Shown here piece after piece: positions 60,700 to 64,000 of a stretch of 64,000 bases of DNA. The notes under the pieces were generated by a model. That model did no database searches, was not told the origin of the DNA, and saw only the letters and a list, made by a program, of their open reading frames with translations. Position numbers and translations under genes: made by a program. Source of the DNA: Candidatus Moranbacteria bacterium RIFCSPHIGHO2_01_FULL_55_24 (GTDB taxonomy: Bacteria > Patescibacteria > Paceibacteria > Moranbacterales > UBA1568); contig MFRW01000003.1 in NCBI GenBank assembly GCA_001786575.1, forward strand, positions 1-64,000. Reading direction: 5' to 3'. The number at the start of each line of letters is the position of its first letter. Positions within the stretch are counted from its first letter, which is position 1.

Positions 60700-61035
60700 T
60701 TACCACCCGAGGTATCCGCCATCCAGGTTTTCTGCGGCGATACTGTGCTCCTTCAGCTTCTCTTGAGCAAGACTGGAACGGCCGCCGGAGCGGCAGCTGA
60801 CAACGAGTGTCACCTGATCCAGCGTTTTTCCGCATTGCCCGGCACACTCTTCCAGGCGGGCCTTGAGCTCGTCTTTCGGCAGCGAGCACACGAAGCCCAC
60901 TGGCAGATTGACATAATTCTTCGGACGCGATGGAAGAAGCGGCTGGTCTGCGACCTCATCCGTCTCCCTCACATCGATGATCAGGAGACTGGATGGATTC
61001 TTCTCAAGCATCTCTTTCAATTCTTTGCTTTGCAT
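60700..61035 (-). CDS. Rhodanese-domain sulfurtransferase
   Basis: 111 residues, one rhodanese domain. Catalytic Cys81 in CRSGGRS, preceded by LIIDVRE. Carries sulfur as a protein persulfide. It is the third gene behind a CstR-like regulator and a persulfide dioxygenase-like gene, in the usual sulfide-detoxification grouping. Confidence 0.92.
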   Translation of the reverse strand: MQSKELKEMLEKNPSSLLIIDVRETDEVADQPLLPSRPKNYVNLPVGFVCSLPKDELKARLEECAGQCGKTLDQVTLVVSCRSGGRSSLAQEKLKEHSIAAENLDGGYLGW

Positions 61036-61061
61036 AGTTTTTTTGATTCTTTAACGGTTGA

Positions 61062-61757
61062 TTATTTTGTGTTCTCTTCCAGAGAAACCTCGAAGAGTTC
61101 CGGCGTCGGCGGCTTGTGCTGATCCAGAAGCGCGATGAAATCTTCCTTTCTTCTTTCTACTGCCAGCCTGAAGCGTTCATTATTCTTTTTCTCGGCATCG
61201 ATGGTCGAAGAGACAATTCCCTGGTAATTGTGAGCCGGGTAGATCACTGTTTCCACAGGCAGCGCCGCAACGCGGCGCAGGCTCTCGTAAAGCCGCTCGC
61301 TCTCCCCTAACTGGAAGTCGGTCCTTCCGGTACCGCCGATCAAGAGCATATCCCCAGTAAAGAGCGCGTCTCCGACCTTATAGGAGAGACTCTCATTCGT
61401 GTGTCCGGGAGTATGCCATACTTCTATTTCTGTCCGGCCGATCGAAAGCGTATCGCCATCTTTGAGCGGGAGATCTTTGCTCGGTGACGGAGAAAGTGCG
61501 CTCATAGCTATCCGAGCGTCTGTCTTTTCGCGGAGCATCCGGCTAAGCGATACATGGTCGGCATGAGTATGCGTTTCCAAGAGATATCGGAGCGTGATTC
61601 GGGGATGAGCTTCGAAATAAGCGTCGTATTCCTGTTCCATCTCCTGGCTCGGGTCGATGAGCACGGCTTCTTGTGTCGCTGTATCGACAATGAGATACGA
61701 GAGACAGCCTCTCTCGGAATGGAATGGGTGGACTTGAAACATCTTTTCCATAGGCAT
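61062..61757 (-). CDS. Persulfide dioxygenase-like MBL-fold hydrolase (ETHE1-type)
   Basis: 231 residues. Metal site THTHADH (His63, His65, Asp67, His68), HTPGHTNESLSY, FTGDMLLIGGTGRTDFQ and YPAHNY. The line LLIGGTGRTDFQ is characteristic of ETHE1, which oxidises glutathione or other low-molecular-weight persulfides to sulfite. Sits between the CstR-like and rhodanese genes; 4 bases after the regulator. Member of the sulfide or persulfide detoxification operon. Confidence 0.9.
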   Translation of the reverse strand: MPMEKMFQVHPFHSERGCLSYLIVDTATQEAVLIDPSQEMEQEYDAYFEAHPRITLRYLLETHTHADHVSLSRMLREKTDARIAMSALSPSPSKDLPLKDGDTLSIGRTEIEVWHTPGHTNESLSYKVGDALFTGDMLLIGGTGRTDFQLGESERLYESLRRVAALPVETVIYPAHNYQGIVSSTIDAEKKNNERFRLAVERRKEDFIALLDQHKPPTPELFEVSLEENTK

Positions 61758-61761
61758 TCCG

Positions 61762-62028
61762 TTAGCTTATCTTGGTATAGAGCCGGAACATCTCATCGAC
61801 GACCTTCTTGTCTCCCTTGAGCTCGCGCCCCAGGCAGTCTGCCATACGGTTCGTCACGATCGTCCGCCTGGCCGACCGTAGGAGGCCGATAACGGAATCG
61901 ATCTGCTGTACCGTCGCCAGGCAATCGCTCCCCTTCTCTTCTGCCATCATGAGCACGGTCTCAAGCGTGCCGCGAGCCTTCTTGAGCGAACGAACTGCGG
62001 CTTCAGTCTTGTTTATTGTCATAGTCAT
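61762..62028 (-). CDS. CsoR/CstR-family regulator, CstR-like persulfide sensor
   Basis: 88 residues, all-helical CsoR family. Cys36 and Cys65 are conserved. The copper-binding His of CsoR is Asn60 here (IVTNRMADC), as in the persulfide sensor CstR, which uses only the two cysteines. With the dioxygenase and rhodanese genes behind it, a persulfide-responsive repressor is the best reading. A palindrome lies upstream of its start. Confidence 0.88.
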   Translation of the reverse strand: MTMTINKTEAAVRSLKKARGTLETVLMMAEEKGSDCLATVQQIDSVIGLLRSARRTIVTNRMADCLGRELKGDKKVVDEMFRLYTKIS

Positions 62029-62047
62029 GGTATTGCTTTATTTCATT

Positions 62048-62072
62048 AACCTATATCATAGGTTATAGGTAT
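62048..62072. promoter_or_regulatory. Candidate CstR operator
   Basis: AACCTAT-ATC-ATAGGTT, a 7-3-7 palindrome (62048-62064), continued by ATAGGTAT. It lies just after a TTGACA (62083-62088 on the minus strand) and before the start codon, at the expected place for repression. Confidence 0.65.
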
Positions 62073-62110
62073 TAAGAAAATCTGTCAAGAACTGCTCCCG
62101 GAAAGCGAAA

Positions 62111-62133
62111 GCCCAGACCTTTCGGGCCTGGGC
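62111..62133 (-). terminator. Weak terminator after trpS
   Basis: On the minus strand GCCCAGG...(C)CTGGGC folds but only TTT follows, so termination is uncertain. Confidence 0.45.
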
Positions 62134-62167
62134 GCTCTCCTGAAGAAATCTTATTCCTCTTCTTACT

Positions 62168-63157
62168 CTATTCCGCCGGAAGAAATCCGACCCTTTCCCT
62201 TACCTGCGTCATCTTGGCGCTGGCAAGCGCGCGCGCCTTCTCAACACCCTTACGGAGAATCTCCTCCACCGCTTCATCAGAAATGCCCGCAAGCTTTTCT
62301 TGAAACGGGGTAAGGAATCCTACAACGACTTCCGAAAGCCCTTCTTTGAAGTCACCATAACCCTTACCCTGGTACATTTCCTCCACTTCCTGCGCCGTCT
62401 TGCCGGAGAGAAGCGTGTAGATGTTGATGAGATTTTTGAGCGCCGGCTTATCATCGCTGTAGACGATTTCCGATCCGCTGTCCGTCACCGCTTTCTTGAT
62501 TTTCTTCCGTATCGTGTCCGCATCGTCCGTAAGAGAAATATAATTATATTCCGATGCGGCTGATTTCGACATCTTCTTGCTCGGATCGTCGAGGCCCATG
62601 ATCACCTGCCCTTCTTTGGACAGTTTGCCTTCCGGAATCACGAATGTTTCTCCGAAGCGGTCATTGAAGCGCTTCGCGAGCGTGCGCGTAAGCTCGATGT
62701 GCTGCATCTGGTCCTTCCCGACCGGCACCACCGCCGTGTCATAGAGAAGAATATCGGCAGCCATGAGAACCGGGTAAGTGAAAAGTCCGGCCCCGGATTC
62801 AGACGCTCCGCCCTTCTGCGATTTGTCCTTATACTGCGTCATCCGTTCCAATTCCGCCATCCGCACAAGCGTTCCGAGAATCCATGCGAGTTCCGTGTGC
62901 TCTTTGACATGCGACTGGACGAAGAGTGTGCACTTCTCCGGGTCGATCCCAGCAGCCAGGTAAATCTTCGCGATTTCGAGGGTCTTCTGCCGAAGCGTTT
63001 CCGGGTCCTGGGGCGCGGTGATGGCATGGAGATCCGCCACGGAAAAAATCGCTTCGTACTGGTCCTGAAGCTCTCCCCACTGCCTGATGGCCCCGAGATA
63101 GTTCCCGATATGCAGGTTCCCCGACGGCTGGACTCCCGAAAAGATCCTCTGTTTCAT
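62168..63157 (-). CDS. trpS: Tryptophan-tRNA ligase
   Basis: 329 residues, class I synthetase. HIGN at residues 16-19, GKDQMQHIELTR, KMSKS near residue 200 and the C-terminal alpha-helical anticodon-binding part. Full length. Charges tRNA-Trp. No ribosome-binding site stands out. Confidence 0.97.
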   Translation of the reverse strand: MKQRIFSGVQPSGNLHIGNYLGAIRQWGELQDQYEAIFSVADLHAITAPQDPETLRQKTLEIAKIYLAAGIDPEKCTLFVQSHVKEHTELAWILGTLVRMAELERMTQYKDKSQKGGASESGAGLFTYPVLMAADILLYDTAVVPVGKDQMQHIELTRTLAKRFNDRFGETFVIPEGKLSKEGQVIMGLDDPSKKMSKSAASEYNYISLTDDADTIRKKIKKAVTDSGSEIVYSDDKPALKNLINIYTLLSGKTAQEVEEMYQGKGYGDFKEGLSEVVVGFLTPFQEKLAGISDEAVEEILRKGVEKARALASAKMTQVRERVGFLPAE

Positions 63158-63222
63158 AACCTAGTAAAAAATCAACAACAAACAATAATACTACCCTATT
63201 CTATCACACCGCCGCTATACCC

Positions 63223-63244
63223 TATAAATGCGACCGCATTTATA
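63223..63244. repeat. Inverted repeat just after the Cas2-like gene
   Basis: TATAAATGCG-AC-CGCATTTATA, perfect 10-base arms, 3 bases beyond the stop codon. Its first 14 bases are repeated at 63834-63847, and TATGTTATTTT follows both copies. Confidence 0.85.
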
Positions 63245-63246
63245 TG

Positions 63247-63801
63247 TTATTTTCCGAGAGAGAATATTTGCTTTAAATGCGCTTCATTATCGATATGACT
63301 CGCCTCCATAAAACGCACATATTTGCGAGCCCCATAAAACTCAACTAAGAAATCAAGCTCATTCCGACAATCATACGGGTAGACGAAAACGCTATCCTGT
63401 AGCCGGTAGAATTCTAGGCGCTTGAGCCAGGAACGGAAGGCGTTACGAAGCTTTTTTCTTTTTTCCGGAATATCGAATATCACTATTCTCCATTTCTTAT
63501 CCCACTTGGCTGACTTCTGTATCTCGAGAGTCTCGAGATCATAAAGAAGAGTCTTTTCTCGTCCTTTCTCTGTCAGTACCATTTTCCATACACCGTTCTT
63601 CTGAAGTCGCATATCTACCAGCCGCGACTCATAAAGGCTTTGGATGGAACGTTCGAGTTTCGACTTGGAAATATTCTTCCATTCTTTCCCCATGAGACCC
63701 GCTATGCGAAAATACTGTTTCGGCGACTGGGTGAATCCCAAAGCCACCCCTCCTAGGAGGACAAGTAGTATCTTTTTCTGTATCGGTCCCAATCCTTTCA
63801 T
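63247..63801 (-). CDS. Winged-helix protein with a Cas2-like/PaaX-like C-terminal domain
   Basis: 184 residues. The N-terminal 85 residues (MKGLGPIQKKILLVLLGG, then IAGLMGKEWKNISKSKLERS) look like a PaaX-type winged helix. The C-terminal part KWRIVIFDIPEKRKKLRNAF, LKRLEFYRLQDSVFVYPYDC is like the Cas2/PaaX ferredoxin fold, with the Asp of IFDIPE where Cas2 has its metal-binding Asp. No cas1, other cas gene or CRISPR array is in the window, so it is not a CRISPR Cas2. Flanking repeats suggest an autoregulator or a mobile unit. AT-rich. Confidence 0.75.
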   Translation of the reverse strand: MKGLGPIQKKILLVLLGGVALGFTQSPKQYFRIAGLMGKEWKNISKSKLERSIQSLYESRLVDMRLQKNGVWKMVLTEKGREKTLLYDLETLEIQKSAKWDKKWRIVIFDIPEKRKKLRNAFRSWLKRLEFYRLQDSVFVYPYDCRNELDFLVEFYGARKYVRFMEASHIDNEAHLKQIFSLGK

Positions 63802-63833
63802 AGAAAGTTCTAGTCATCCTTTAAAATATACCA

Positions 63834-63869
63834 TATAAATGCGACCGGATATAAAGGGTATGTTATTTT
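63834..63869. repeat. Repeat copy upstream of the Cas2-like gene
   Basis: TATAAATGCGACCG (63834-63847) and TATGTTATTTT (63859-63869), the same two blocks as on the other side of the gene. It stands next to a TGGTATATT-type -10 for the gene, so it could be an operator. Confidence 0.75.
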
Positions 63870-63903
63870 TTAAATACTGCAAATCAGGTAAGTTACGCCA
63901 TTT

Positions 63904-63932
63904 AAAAAACAGCCTTTAGTAAGGCTGTTTTT
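63904..63932. terminator. Bidirectional terminator between the Cas2-like gene and RNase J
   Basis: AAAAAACAGCC-TTTAGTAA-GGCTGTTTTTT. On the minus strand it terminates the rnj transcript. Confidence 0.85.
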
Positions 63933-63941
63933 TAAATTTTC

Positions 63942-64000
63942 TTATACCTCGATGACCACAGGGAGAATCATCGGCCGGCGTTCCGTCTTTTGGAAGAGGA
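63942..64000 (-). CDS. rnj: Ribonuclease J, C-terminal end only
   Basis: The last 18 or so codons are visible. They read ...ERRPMILPVVIEV and stop at TAA (63942-63944), which is the conserved end of RNase J, a ribonuclease of mRNA and rRNA processing. The rest lies beyond the window. Confidence 0.8.
   Translation of the reverse strand, partial: LFQKTERRPMILPVVIEV

Noticed and set aside
63247..63801. Cas2 of a CRISPR system
   Set aside because: No cas1, effector or spacer array is in the window, and the protein carries an N-terminal winged helix; the resemblance is to the fold only.

Overview
The window looks like a piece of a small-genome bacterium of the Candidate Phyla Radiation (Patescibacteria, most likely a Parcubacteria-type lineage). 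This placement is inferred from gene content and not tested by a search. The signs are: type IV pilus genes without a secretin, many orphan small proteins, a truncated UvrC, a (p)ppGpp synthetase without the C-terminal ACT region, a stand-alone groEL under a CIRCE element, a small GIY-YIG nuclease at a tRNA gene, a winged-helix/Cas2-like protein, and RNase J. TAA, TAG and TGA are all used as stops, so the code is standard. Most of the window is moderately GC-rich. Four stretches are visibly more AT-rich: the restriction-modification pair (23.6-25.6 kb), the sugar-nucleotide cassette (41.0-45.2 kb), the GIY-YIG insertion (46.0-46.3 kb) and the Cas2-like gene (63.2-63.9 kb).

Layout. 0-5 kb: peroxiredoxin, RarA, exonuclease III, two orphan genes and RlmN. 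5-12.6 kb: a type IV pilus operon on the minus strand (PilC, two prepilins, a PilX-like protein, PilM, PilN, PilO and a small membrane protein). Its motor ATPase PilB lies apart at 53.5 kb. 12.6-17.8 kb: a nucleotidyltransferase-like protein and the repair genes uvrC-uvrA. 17.8-23.5 kb: orphan genes with strong ribosome-binding sites, an alpha/beta hydrolase, a 6S-like non-coding RNA, a NUDIX hydrolase and an SDR-DUF167-GtrA operon. 23.6-25.6 kb: a LexA-type HTH/DNA methyltransferase fusion facing a PD-(D/E)XK nuclease. 25.7-37.5 kb: cupin, YgjP-like peptidase, secreted proteins, a second uvrA, a ChbG-like deacetylase with an alkyltransferase, uvrB, a DedA-like protein and a DEAD-box helicase. 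37.7-41 kb: small orphans, an anchored matrixin-like protease and an iron-permease-like protein. 41-45.2 kb: five overlapping genes for making an activated sugar or polyol. 45.4-46.4 kb: five tRNA genes (Ala, Ile, initiator Met, Met/Ile2, Asp) whose promoter has been separated from the first tRNA by a GIY-YIG insertion. 46.4-64 kb: dprA-topA, a Fur/Zur-znuCB operon, relA, pilB, groEL, ychF, a phosphohexomutase, a CstR-persulfide dioxygenase-rhodanese operon, trpS, the Cas2-like gene and the tail of RNase J.

How the parts work together. PilC, PilB, PilM/N/O, the prepilins, DprA and TopA fit a cell that displays pili and may take up DNA. All three excision-repair proteins, an alkyltransferase, exonuclease III, RarA and a MutT-like hydrolase give a dense DNA-repair set. 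Several control sites can be read directly: a palindrome filling the fur promoter spacer, a CIRCE element over the groEL promoter, a palindrome before cstR, a consensus promoter plus palindrome before an orphan gene at 40.9 kb, and a TATACT-type -10 (often TGn-extended) in front of many units.

Translation starts fall into two styles. Orphan single genes carry strong Shine-Dalgarno sites, whereas most housekeeping genes show none.
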